DNA from: Candidatus Krumholzibacteriia bacterium
GTDB taxonomy: Bacteria > Krumholzibacteriota > Krumholzibacteriia > LZORAL124-64-63
NCBI GenBank assembly: GCA_016744705.1
Contig: JADGDU010000001.1
Location: 186,001 to 250,000, forward strand
DNA: 64,000 nt
Reading direction: 5' to 3'
Of the stretch, positions 52,888 through 61,401 are shown one piece after another; position 1 is the first letter of the stretch; every line of letters begins with the position of its first letter. A program made the translations under genes and the position numbers. Below the pieces are notes generated by a model. It saw only the letters and a list, made by a program, of their open reading frames with translations, ran no database searches and had not been told where the DNA came from.

Positions 52888-54786
52888 TTGAACTTAAATC
52901 TCCTTACATTGGCCTTCAACGGAAAATGGAAGCATCTGGAATCCCAGTATGTCGCCCACCATTTTCAGGATTCTCTGCCTCAGATGAGGATCGCCCTCGT
53001 AATTGCCACTCTGTTCTATTCTGCTTTTGGCTTTCTCGACGCCCTGATGATACCGGAGATGAAGCACGCCTTCTGGTTGATTCGTTTCGCCGTTGTGGCC
53101 CCGGTGGCTGCCGTGGTTCTGCTCTTTTCATTCACTGCCGCCTTTGAAAAATTCGCCCAACCGGCCCTGGCCCTCGTGTGTTTGGTGGGGGGTATTGGGG
53201 TGGAAGGTATGGTCATCCTGGCCGATTCTGTGGCCATGTATTCCTATTACACCGGAATTATCCTGATCTTCATCACCATTTATACGTTTATGAGAATTCG
53301 GTTTGTTTGGGCCACTGGGTGCGGCTGGTTGCTGGTCATATTCTATGAGGTCGGCGCGATATTTCTTTCCGACACACCGGACACCCTCGTGATTCATAAC
53401 AACTTCTTTTTTATCACTGCCAATGTTCTGTGTATGCTGGCTGGCTATGCCATTGAGCTGAATTCTCGCAAACTGTTCATCACCAATTTACAACTGGAGG
53501 AAACCAAAAATCAGGTTGTTAAAGACAATGAAGAACTTGACCTGCGAGTTTATGAGCGCACCCTGGAGCTCAATGCTGCCAACAAAAAACTGAACCTCGA
53601 AATCATAGAAAAAGTTGCTTCTGAAAAAACCAAACTCTTGTTGGAAAAACAGATCAACACCAAACAAAAACTGGAATCTCTCGGTACTCTCGCCGGCGGC
53701 ATCGCCCATGACTTTAACAACATTCTCGCCGCAGTCATCGGCTATGCTGAGCTGACCCAGGAGGGCCTTGATCGCGGTAGTCTGAATTATTCCAACCTAC
53801 AGCAAATTCTCGCAGCAGGAACCCGGGGCAAAGAACTGACCGGCCAGATTCTTGCCTTCAGCCGCCAAACCAACTCGGCACTCATGCCCGTTTTAGTCAG
53901 CCCCATGATTGATGGAGTCATCAGCATGGTTCAAGCGACGATCCCTAAGAACATCACCTTAACCGTAACGGGCCGAACCAAGTCCTGTGTGCGCGGAGAT
54001 GAAGGCCAGCTCCATCGAATCATCCTCAACCTCTGCACCAATGCCTATCAGGCCATCACCCCGCAGAAGGGAACTATTGAAGTTCATGCTCAGGATGTTT
54101 CCATCGAGGCGATGGCGGAGTTTGGTGAAGGCCCACTCGATCCGGGTGAATATGTAAAAATATCGATATCCGATACTGGGCCAGGGATCGACCCCGAATT
54201 CCTCGATCAAATCTACGATCCTTTTTACACCACCAAAGCCCCTGATGAGGGAACGGGTATGGGATTGTCTGTGGTCCACGGGATCGTGACAAAACATAAA
54301 GGCCAGATTCGGGTATCCAGTGAATTGGACGTTGGCACCACTTTCGAAGTCTTCCTGCCCATAGAGAACGAGCCCCTAATAGAAGAAATCGCCACAGTCG
54401 TTTCTGAGAAACGAGGCCATGGCTTGGTCATGTTAGTCGAAGATGAACCGGAGATTCTGTTCGTCCTGGAAAAACATATCGAAGCTTTGGGATATCAAAC
54501 CAAAGGCTTTACCAATGGCCGGGAAGCCATCGCTGAATTCTATAAGTCTCCAAATCTTTTTGATCTGGTTATGACCGACTTCAACATGCCGGAAATCACC
54601 GGTCTGGAGCTGGGTAAAATCATCAAAAGCGTGCGCCCCAATATCCCCATTATTTTGTGCACCGGCCACAGCGGAAACCTGGATCAGGATATTTTGAAAA
54701 CCGGTGGCATCACTTTTCTTCTGGAAAAACCAGCCAGGAAAGCGGAGATTGCCGCTGCCATCAGTAAAATCCTAAATCAAAACTAG
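52888..54786 (+). CDS. Membrane sensor histidine kinase with C-terminal receiver
   Basis: 632 residues. About six transmembrane helices (~30-195), a coiled coil (~200-260: VYERTLELNAANKKLNLEII), a DHp domain with H274 (LAGGIAHDFNNILAAVIGYA, the HisKA type of NtrB-like hybrid kinases), HATPase (NLCTNAYQAI, DTGPGIDPE, GTGMGLSVVHG), and one receiver domain with phospho-acceptor D564 (LVMTDFNMPEITG). The start is TTG at 52888, with no clear ribosome site and no ATG in the same frame upstream, so the N-terminus is uncertain by a few residues. Its neighbour on the opposite strand makes c-di-GMP, suggesting a signalling cluster, but shared control is not shown. Confidence 0.9.
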   Translation: MNLNLLTLAFNGKWKHLESQYVAHHFQDSLPQMRIALVIATLFYSAFGFLDALMIPEMKHAFWLIRFAVVAPVAAVVLLFSFTAAFEKFAQPALALVCLVGGIGVEGMVILADSVAMYSYYTGIILIFITIYTFMRIRFVWATGCGWLLVIFYEVGAIFLSDTPDTLVIHNNFFFITANVLCMLAGYAIELNSRKLFITNLQLEETKNQVVKDNEELDLRVYERTLELNAANKKLNLEIIEKVASEKTKLLLEKQINTKQKLESLGTLAGGIAHDFNNILAAVIGYAELTQEGLDRGSLNYSNLQQILAAGTRGKELTGQILAFSRQTNSALMPVLVSPMIDGVISMVQATIPKNITLTVTGRTKSCVRGDEGQLHRIILNLCTNAYQAITPQKGTIEVHAQDVSIEAMAEFGEGPLDPGEYVKISISDTGPGIDPEFLDQIYDPFYTTKAPDEGTGMGLSVVHGIVTKHKGQIRVSSELDVGTTFEVFLPIENEPLIEEIATVVSEKRGHGLVMLVEDEPEILFVLEKHIEALGYQTKGFTNGREAIAEFYKSPNLFDLVMTDFNMPEITGLELGKIIKSVRPNIPIILCTGHSGNLDQDILKTGGITFLLEKPARKAEIAAAISKILNQN

Positions 54787-54935
54787 CCAGGAGACGGAGA
54801 TGCACGTATTGGCCCGGATTTTATAAGAATCACGCCCCTGTCCTGATCCCTATTGTGGTAATATTGCAGCATGTATTATTGTCCTTCTCTCAACGCCATT
54901 GATTGCAACCAAATTGACAGGGTGGTTCTGTTGAA

Positions 54936-57209
54936 ATGAAATCCCATTCGCTTTCCAGCATTCAGGGCCATCCCCCGTTTTCACTCAAGGCCCTGCGCTC
55001 AGCCTGGATCCTATCCCTGTTGTTATTTCTCATGTCCTGCTCTCAAGCTTCAGCCATCAGCTTCTGGCTCTCCGATGTAACGGGAACCGACTTTCACGAT
55101 TCCATCTACGCGGTCAACGAAGTGATATACCTCAGCGGGGAGTGGGACGTCTACGATTTCCCCTGTGCCATCGGCCATATTTACCTTGTGCCCAACGGCG
55201 TATATTCCAGCACCGAGACCTACAACATCACCAACTATATGACCCGAAAGACTGTCCAGGGCTGTATGGGGGCCGGATCATTCTGGGGAGCCCTTCTCAA
55301 ACTGCCGCCACTACCCCTCGGTGAATATGATCTCATCATGGAGGAAAATCAGGACGGGCAGTTCAATCCCGGCACCGACCTCATGCTTCAAAATGGTGAG
55401 GCCTGGGTCTTGAAGGTGGTCGACCAAACCCTGGATCAGGAAGTCGACGTGGGCGGCATCAAACAAGATGCAGCTGAGCAGGCTGCCGAATGGCGCCGCA
55501 CCGGAAACGGAATCTCTGCCGGTCTGACGGCGGCGAACTTGCTTTCCTCGGCTCTGAACGGTGTGTCCATCGCCATCAGCACAGGCAAAAAAGCATTGGC
55601 CTACGGATTCGCCATATTTGGCATTGCCGGGGACCTGGATCTTCATCCCGTTCCCACCGGCTATGACGGGTCAGTCATTGGAGCAGGATCCACCTTGATG
55701 AACGCCGCCAGCATGAACACTGCTGCCGTCTATCAGGACATCGCCAACGATCCACCCGATTATAATTACATCCAACCGGTGGTCCTTGAACCCATCGCCT
55801 ATGAATACACCAGCACCTCAAATGCTGTGGCTAATGCCATCGTCGCCCTCCATAATAACGTTTCCGAGCAGGGAGCATTAGGAGCCGCTTTCTTGCACTC
55901 CTACGAGAAATTTCTGGGTGCCGAAGAGCATACGGAATATGTGCCCGCCTTGCAGCAACTTCGCTCTGCCCAGGAGTATTGCCTGCTTCTTTCCGGCACG
56001 CTGGACCAATCCCTGGGAATAATCGACGAGGTGGAAACAGCAATTGCCACAACAGGTTGGATCGATAGAGTGTTTTTAGCCGAACCGGCTCAGCAACTGC
56101 AAGAGAGGGTCATCGCCAATGGGTTCACGCCGACCGAAGTCTCCGAAATGCACGATGTTGGCATGACCGAGGCTGAGGTTGATACCGCCCTCTTGGAGTT
56201 CTGCGCACTTGATCTAACGAATATGGAAGATACGGATTTTCGCTCGCTACTGGAAACGCTGCGATCCACATCTCAGAACGCCATTAGCCACTACCAGGAA
56301 GTGGCAGCGGACCTGGACAGCACCATGATCCCCCTACAATACGTGTGGCTCACACAACCAGTGGCGGCCATCGTTTGTGCCGATAGTATTGCCGAAGGCT
56401 CGTATATTCAGCTCGATGGTTCCACTTCAACCGATCCACAGGATCTTGTGTTGGCCTACAGTTGGGACCTGAATATGGATGGAGTTTTTGGCGACGGGGC
56501 TGCCGAAACTATGATGTTCCAGCCACAACGTGAGGGACGCATTCTGATAGGATTGAAAGTGACCAACTCGGAAGGCGAATTTGACGTGTCTTACCGACGG
56601 CTGAATGTGGGGGATGTGAATCGCATTCCCCAGTTTGCCTCCATGAGCCCAGAGCCGCTGTTCCTGCGTATGGGAGCCGGCACAACCCAGGAATTCATGA
56701 CTTCGGCTATAGACCCTGATGGCGACAGCGTTAGCAACACCTGGTGGCTGGATCAAACGGAAGTGGCCAACACCGAGTCATACGCTTTCACTCCCACCGA
56801 TGCGGGTTTGTACCATTTGAAAGCCGGTGCCAGCGATGGCAGCCCACACAGCCCCGACACTTACCATACCTGGCGCATACTGGTGGATAATGGAGCGTCA
56901 GCTGTAGACCCGGATGAGGCGAGTTCGTCCCTGGCGCCCTCATGGCACCTATTCCCGAATCCCGCCAACCCCATCACCAATGTGGTTTTTGAATTGCCTC
57001 AAGCTGTCATGGTTCGCATTTCGGTATTCGATATTGCCGGGCACCATGTAAAGACTCTCATCGGAGGCGAAACAAAGAGCGCCGGCACCCACCGGGTGAC
57101 CTGGAACGGGCGAGATTCTGCGGACCGGGCTGTGGCTACGGGAGTGTATTTTTACCGACTGGAAGCCGGGGAGTTTCAGGAGACTAAGCGAATGGTCCTC
57201 GTCAAATAG
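54936..57209 (+). CDS. Secreted PKD-type protein with FlgD-like C-terminal domain
   Basis: 757 residues. A long n-region then a hydrophobic signal with MSC (LLLFLMSCSQASA), so either a lipoprotein or a signal-peptidase-I substrate. The first ~450 residues (beta-rich N-terminus, then helical with AAEQAAEWRRTGNGISAGLT, LLETLRSTSQNAISHYQEVA) are unrecognised. Two PKD/Ig-like domains follow (~480-650: VAAIVCADSIAEGSYIQLDG, LAYSWDLNMDG, AIDPDGDSVSNTWW). A FlgD-like domain closes it (FPNPANPITNVVF, VFDIAGHHVKTL, ATGVYFYRLEAG, KRMVLVK). Surface or secreted protein of unknown role. Confidence 0.8.
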   Translation: MKSHSLSSIQGHPPFSLKALRSAWILSLLLFLMSCSQASAISFWLSDVTGTDFHDSIYAVNEVIYLSGEWDVYDFPCAIGHIYLVPNGVYSSTETYNITNYMTRKTVQGCMGAGSFWGALLKLPPLPLGEYDLIMEENQDGQFNPGTDLMLQNGEAWVLKVVDQTLDQEVDVGGIKQDAAEQAAEWRRTGNGISAGLTAANLLSSALNGVSIAISTGKKALAYGFAIFGIAGDLDLHPVPTGYDGSVIGAGSTLMNAASMNTAAVYQDIANDPPDYNYIQPVVLEPIAYEYTSTSNAVANAIVALHNNVSEQGALGAAFLHSYEKFLGAEEHTEYVPALQQLRSAQEYCLLLSGTLDQSLGIIDEVETAIATTGWIDRVFLAEPAQQLQERVIANGFTPTEVSEMHDVGMTEAEVDTALLEFCALDLTNMEDTDFRSLLETLRSTSQNAISHYQEVAADLDSTMIPLQYVWLTQPVAAIVCADSIAEGSYIQLDGSTSTDPQDLVLAYSWDLNMDGVFGDGAAETMMFQPQREGRILIGLKVTNSEGEFDVSYRRLNVGDVNRIPQFASMSPEPLFLRMGAGTTQEFMTSAIDPDGDSVSNTWWLDQTEVANTESYAFTPTDAGLYHLKAGASDGSPHSPDTYHTWRILVDNGASAVDPDEASSSLAPSWHLFPNPANPITNVVFELPQAVMVRISVFDIAGHHVKTLIGGETKSAGTHRVTWNGRDSADRAVATGVYFYRLEAGEFQETKRMVLVK

Positions 57210-57255
57210 ATGATCGAGGACTCATTCGATTTTACAACATATCCAAGGTCAATAT

Positions 57256-57780
57256 CTAGTCCTCTAAGGGTCTCAAACTCCTGAGGTCATAAACGAACCG
57301 GGAGGTTTCTGTTTGGAAAAAACCGACCTGAGAGTAGTACTTCTCTTCACCAAAATCGATTCCAAAATTCAGTGTTCGGCATTGATGATTGCCTGCTTCA
57401 TACCGGGTCTTATCTGAAAGAACTCCCACATAGGTGGCCTGGGCCAGGTCGAGGCTTTTCAGTTTTGCATTTTCGATCAGATTGGTAAACCCTGCCTTCA
57501 ATTCGGCTTTCACTTCTTCAGATTTAAAGCCAGTGGCCAGTTCGTCTTTGATGCTTTTTTCTTTGGGATTTGTTTCATCCAGACCATCAACCAGTTCTTT
57601 TACATTTTCGTCGGTAAGCAACATGGCCACGTAGGCGTCGACGTTTTGACTTTGGATGGCATCGAACACGTTTTTGCAAAGGTCATCATCAGTGAGGATT
57701 TTTTGTTCACCACAACCGGAGACAGACAAAAGAACAATGGCAAGGACGGCAATCAGAGGAAGTGCAGATTTTTTAAACAT
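57256..57780 (-). CDS. Lipoprotein, paralogue of the gene at 29084
   Basis: About 174 residues. Lipobox VSGC (ALPLIAVLAIVLLSVSGC|GEQ). It shares a block with the lipoprotein at 29084-29929: LTDDDLCKNVFDAIQSQ, (T/S)NPKEKSIKDELATG, LKSLDLAQATYVGVLS. It lacks the second, beta-rich half of the longer paralogue. Function unknown; both may be envelope stress or assembly lipoproteins, but nothing shows that. The ATG at 57780 is preferred to one three codons earlier because AAGGGATGAG then sits at proper distance. Confidence 0.8.
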   Translation of the reverse strand: MFKKSALPLIAVLAIVLLSVSGCGEQKILTDDDLCKNVFDAIQSQNVDAYVAMLLTDENVKELVDGLDETNPKEKSIKDELATGFKSEEVKAELKAGFTNLIENAKLKSLDLAQATYVGVLSDKTRYEAGNHQCRTLNFGIDFGEEKYYSQVGFFQTETSRFVYDLRSLRPLED

Positions 57781-57948
57781 TATTCTCATCCCTTGATCAA
57801 TCAGGATAAATTTGGCCGTGTATGCGGCTTTTTTAGTGAATCGACATTCAAAGTTGATAAGGAATTGACTAGGTGGCAAGGAATATTAGAGTACTGAATT
57901 ACCAACTTTAAATGCGCCGCCACCATAAGCATGGGAAACTGAAAAGTT

Positions 57949-58755
57949 TTAACGCTCGACCAAGACAGCCTCAATATCTGAATCCGAAATGTATCCCGTG
58001 AAAACTCCGATCCCCCTCTTGACCACAACTCCATCCCGGCCAATCAACAAATTGGTTGGCAATACATACTCCCGGTACATAGGCCATTGCACTCGCTGGT
58101 GCATGTCGTACAGAGCATCAAAGGTGTAGCCACCGTCCTGAAGCATTTGTTGGCCATTGGCGGTCTCGTCTTCCGTGTCCACGGTCAGCACGAGCAATCC
58201 AAGGGCCCCGTAGGTATCATGAACTGCCTGGAGCAAAGGAAGCTCTTCGCGGCAGGGAGGGCACCATGCCGCCCAGAAATTCAGCAGCACAGGCCGGTTG
58301 CCTCGTAGCTCGGAAAACAGAACAGAATTCCCATCCGCATCAACCAACCGGAAATCCGGAGCCGGCATGCCCACAAGCGGGGTGTCCTCGTTGGTGGTAC
58401 CGACCCAACGGGTGAAGGTGGCCTGTTTGTCACCTGCCATAGCGATGATAGTGAATTCGTGATCTCCAGAGGCCAACGTGTCTGGAGAAATGGTCCAACT
58501 CCATGGTGATTCTTCAAGGGTGGAAATCAGATCTCCATCCAGGAAAAGTGACATGGACTCGGTTTCTTCAGCTGTTACACTCAGTTGGAATTCGTTATTC
58601 AGGACGACTTCAGTATCAGGTGACACGGATAGTATTTCCGGGGTAAGTGAAGGAGCAGCCGGGCTGTTGTCTTCATCACTGCAACCAATCAGTAATCCGG
58701 AGCAAAGAATCAGGATGAATAAAAAACTCATCACAGCAGTTCCATATCTAGTCAC
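57949..58755 (-). CDS. TlpA/ResA-type thioredoxin lipoprotein
   Basis: About 268 residues. Lipobox LIGC (SFLFILILCSGLLIGC|SDED). An Ig-like domain (~35-115: LNNEFQLSVTAEETESMSLF, SGDHEFTIIAMAGD) precedes a thioredoxin domain with the active site WCPPC (LLNFWAAWCPPCREELPLL) and the cis-proline loop VLPTNLLIGRDG. Membrane-anchored thiol-disulfide reductase, used for cytochrome c maturation or for reducing periplasmic disulfides. The GTG at 58755 is chosen because GGAGG lies 5 bases upstream. Divergent from the YkgJ gene, whose start lies beyond. Confidence 0.9.
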   Translation of the reverse strand: MTRYGTAVMSFLFILILCSGLLIGCSDEDNSPAAPSLTPEILSVSPDTEVVLNNEFQLSVTAEETESMSLFLDGDLISTLEESPWSWTISPDTLASGDHEFTIIAMAGDKQATFTRWVGTTNEDTPLVGMPAPDFRLVDADGNSVLFSELRGNRPVLLNFWAAWCPPCREELPLLQAVHDTYGALGLLVLTVDTEDETANGQQMLQDGGYTFDALYDMHQRVQWPMYREYVLPTNLLIGRDGVVVKRGIGVFTGYISDSDIEAVLVER

Positions 58756-58913
58756 AATTTCCTCCAAGAAATAACTGCACAACACTACTGCTGGCTGTGG
58801 GGATGGGAACAATCGCAGGGTACAACTTCGCACAACTGGTCAAATGCCGCAGCAGCCATTATCATTTTACCTACCAGATAATTTGTACGCCATATTTCAG
58901 AGAGCCCCATCCA

Positions 58914-59327
58914 GTGAAAATTCCCAACAAGCCTGCCAACGTGGACGACCTCAAGACCTGGGTCAAATTCCGCCAGAAAATGTGCGATGACTGCCGGGCT
59001 ACCTGCTGCAGCTTGCCTGTGGAGGTTAAAACCAGCGATTTGGTTCGCATGGGTCTCATCAATGAATTTGACCTACAGGAAAATCCCAAGGTCATTTTCA
59101 AGCGTTTGCACAAAGAAAAAATCGTACAACATTTCCATGCCAAGAGCCAGACACTGACTCTTGCCCAGATGTCCAACGGAGACTGCATTTATTTGGATCA
59201 GAGCATGCGCCGCTGCACCATTTACGATCTTCGTCCTGATACCTGCCGCCAGCATCCCATCAAAGGACCCCGGCCTGGATATTGCGCTTTCATTCCTAAG
59301 AGTCACGCCCCAGCAAAGAAACGGTGA
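58914..59327 (+). CDS. YkgJ-family cysteine-cluster protein
   Basis: About 137 residues from the GTG at 58914 (MKIPNKPANVDDL). The CxxCxxxCC-type signature is present (CDDCRATCCSLPVEV), then NGDCIYLDQ, RRCTIYDLRPDTCRQHP and GYCAFI, all of which place putative iron or zinc ligands as in YkgJ proteins. Function unsettled; some members are metal-binding or linked to Fe-S/flagellin methylation. A longer frame runs back to 58797 but the added residues look non-coding, and the start lacks a strong ribosome site, so it is uncertain. Overlap with the thioredoxin promoter region is likely. Confidence 0.85.
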   Translation: MKIPNKPANVDDLKTWVKFRQKMCDDCRATCCSLPVEVKTSDLVRMGLINEFDLQENPKVIFKRLHKEKIVQHFHAKSQTLTLAQMSNGDCIYLDQSMRRCTIYDLRPDTCRQHPIKGPRPGYCAFIPKSHAPAKKR

Positions 59328-59330
59328 AGA

Positions 59331-59681
59331 CTAAATTTTGGCGGCAGTGACTGTCATTTCCACCAGAAGTGTATCTCTGGCCATTCTGGATTCCACGCAG
59401 GCTCTTGCGGGTTCAAAACCAGCAACAACCCAGGCATCCCAGACTTCGTTCATCGCCTGGAAATGGGCCATATCTCTGAGATAGATTGTCACCGATAGCA
59501 TGTGTTTAGGGCTTGAGCCGTACTTTTCCAACAGATCAGTAATTTTCTGCAGAACGACTTCGGTTTGCTCTTTGATGTCTGTATCTGGCTCTCCACAAGT
59601 TTGACCACACAGATAGATGGTACCGTTGTGTTCCACCACTCTGCTCATTCTTCCTGTTCCTTCAAATCTCTGTATTTCCAA
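59331..59681 (-). CDS. RidA/YjgF-family protein
   Basis: About 116 residues starting at a TTG at 59681, which has AAAAGGAG 6 bases upstream and gives LEIQRFEGTGRMSRVVEHNG, a normal family start. The RidA fold is seen in TIYLCGQTCGEPDTDIKEQT, VLQKITDLLEKYGSSPKHML and VTIYLRDMAHFQAMNEVWD, and the arginine of the active site is in ARACVESRMA. True RidA hydrolyses 2-aminoacrylate and other imines to protect PLP enzymes; this is the longer 'RidA-like' type and its substrate may differ. Converges with the YkgJ gene and diverges from a thioesterase. Confidence 0.9.
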   Translation of the reverse strand: MEIQRFEGTGRMSRVVEHNGTIYLCGQTCGEPDTDIKEQTEVVLQKITDLLEKYGSSPKHMLSVTIYLRDMAHFQAMNEVWDAWVVAGFEPARACVESRMARDTLLVEMTVTAAKI

Positions 59682-59831
59682 TTCATTCTCCTTTTGGGGT
59701 CGACTCTTATTTTTGCAGAATGTACTATCACGATCAGAACGCTTCAAGCCAAGATCCCATTCTATCGTAAGAATGTTGAAGCATCTACGTTACCTAAGTA
59801 CATTTTTTCTGTAATTAAAAGGATGGATACA

Positions 59832-60260
59832 ATGTCTGAAACTCACAACCCAGGGGGTGACTACCAGATCCAGCGAGAACAAATTCATCCTCACTGTTTC
59901 GCCTGTGCCCCCGAACACCCCTTCGGACTTCAGCTCCAGTTTACCGTGGATGAATCCGGTGCTCTGTCGGCCACTTTTGCTTGTGCGGAAAAATACGAGG
60001 GCTATCCCAAATACCTACATGGTGGAATCACCTCGACCCTGTTGGATGCGGTCATGACCAACTGCCTGATTGCCGCTGGCACCCCCGGATTGACAGGAAA
60101 ACTGGAGATTCGTTTCCTCAATCCGGTGTTGATCGGCCAGGATGCCACGATTCGTGGCTGGCAGGTCAAATCCAGGGGACCACTGCATGTCATGGCCAGC
60201 GAGTTGGCTCAGAATGGAGAAATTTTAGCCACCGCCTCTGCCGTTTTCATGGAGTTCTAA
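59832..60260 (+). CDS. PaaI-type hotdog-fold thioesterase
   Basis: About 142 residues. HPHCFACAPEHPFGLQLQF, then YEGYPKYLHGGITSTLLDAV (the PaaI 'HGG' catalytic helix region with Asp), and ETGKLEIRFLNPV-like strand KLEIRFLNPVLIGQDATIRG. Hydrolyses acyl-CoA or aryl-CoA thioesters; members with an N-terminal C-x-x-C-like HCFAC are common in uncharacterised subfamilies. The ATG at 59832 has AAAAGGA 8 bases upstream; an in-frame ATG at 59823 is possible. Ends 20 bases before the metal-transporter operon end. Confidence 0.87.
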   Translation: MSETHNPGGDYQIQREQIHPHCFACAPEHPFGLQLQFTVDESGALSATFACAEKYEGYPKYLHGGITSTLLDAVMTNCLIAAGTPGLTGKLEIRFLNPVLIGQDATIRGWQVKSRGPLHVMASELAQNGEILATASAVFMEF

Positions 60261-60279
60261 GGTTTTGTAACCCTGTCCC

Positions 60280-61401
60280 TCACGATGCCGTTCCGCTCAA
60301 GGCCTCCCCTGCCGCCACCCTACCGTCGCAAGTCAAACTCAACTGCCCGTCGTCCAGCACTACCAGACCGCGCCGCACCGCCAGCTCCACCGTGCGGCGG
60401 GTAAACTCCGGCGTCCACCCCACATGCTTGCCGTGCAAATGCTCTACCCGCGACTCCTCGGCCTCATCGGGTGAGCCCTCATGCTGGGCCAAGTGGATAG
60501 CCAGCATGACCTGGGCAAATTCCCAACGTTGTCGGCGGCGGCGGCTGATCACGGCCACCAGGCCCCGACCCGGCGCCATCAGGAACACAGCGGCGAACAC
60601 GGCCCCCACTCCCACGGCCATACAACCAGCGATGGACGCGTCCAAAATATTGGCCCACCAGAAGCCCAGCACGGCGGCCACCGACCCCAGCAAGGCCGAC
60701 AACCCCAGCATCACTGCCAGACGGTCGGTGAGCAGGTAGGCTGCGGCGGGCGGACCGATCATCAGGGCCACCACCAGGATTAGGCCCACGGCGTCAAAAG
60801 CACCCACGGCGGTGAGCGATACCAACGACATGAGACCGTAGTGAATGACGGCCGGCGCAAAGCCCAGTGAGGCCGCCAGACCAGCGTCGAAGGTGGCCAG
60901 TTTCAGTTCCTTGAAGAAGGCCGTCACCATAACCAGGTTCAGCAACGCGATGCCCCCCATGAGCCACAGACCGCGCGGACCCAGATCCATGCCCCCGACT
61001 TCAAAACGGTTGAACGGCGCGTAGGCCAGCTCGCCCAAAAGGACAGCATCCACGTCGAGGTGCACGTTGCCGGCATAACGCGTGATGAGCACTACGCCCA
61101 CAGAGAACAGCGCCGGAAAGACCAGCCCCATGGCGGCATCTTCCTTGAGGAGACGACTACGGGTGAGTGCCTCCACCAGGGCCACAGTCAGCACGCCGGT
61201 GGCCGCGGCGCCTAACACCAGCCAAGGCGAGCTGAGATCACCGGTGATGAAGAAGGCTACCACGATGCCCGGCAGAATGGCGTGGCTGATGGCGTCGGAC
61301 AGCATAGCCAAGCGGCGCAAGACCAGGAAGGTGCCGACCAGGCTGCAAGCCACGGCGGTGACCACGGCGATGAGGAGGATTTCCAATTGTGGGGCACTCA
61401 T
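60280..61401 (-). CDS. Metal ABC transporter permease with C-terminal winged-helix-like domain (MntD/TroD-like)
   Basis: 373 residues. About 8-9 transmembrane helices of the Mn/Zn/Fe ABC-3 permease family: LRRLAMLSDAISHAILPGIV with the conserved His, ALFSVGVVLITR, LVVALMIGPPAAAYLLTDRL. Unlike standard permeases, residues ~285-373 form a soluble tail (QRWEFAQVMLAIHLAQHEGS, RRTVELAVRRGLVVLDDGQL, LTCDGRVAAGEALSG) that looks like a winged helix of the DtxR or PadR kind. Overlaps the second permease by four bases (ATGA). Fourth gene of the operon on the minus strand. Confidence 0.88.
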   Translation of the reverse strand: MSAPQLEILLIAVVTAVACSLVGTFLVLRRLAMLSDAISHAILPGIVVAFFITGDLSSPWLVLGAAATGVLTVALVEALTRSRLLKEDAAMGLVFPALFSVGVVLITRYAGNVHLDVDAVLLGELAYAPFNRFEVGGMDLGPRGLWLMGGIALLNLVMVTAFFKELKLATFDAGLAASLGFAPAVIHYGLMSLVSLTAVGAFDAVGLILVVALMIGPPAAAYLLTDRLAVMLGLSALLGSVAAVLGFWWANILDASIAGCMAVGVGAVFAAVFLMAPGRGLVAVISRRRRQRWEFAQVMLAIHLAQHEGSPDEAEESRVEHLHGKHVGWTPEFTRRTVELAVRRGLVVLDDGQLSLTCDGRVAAGEALSGTAS

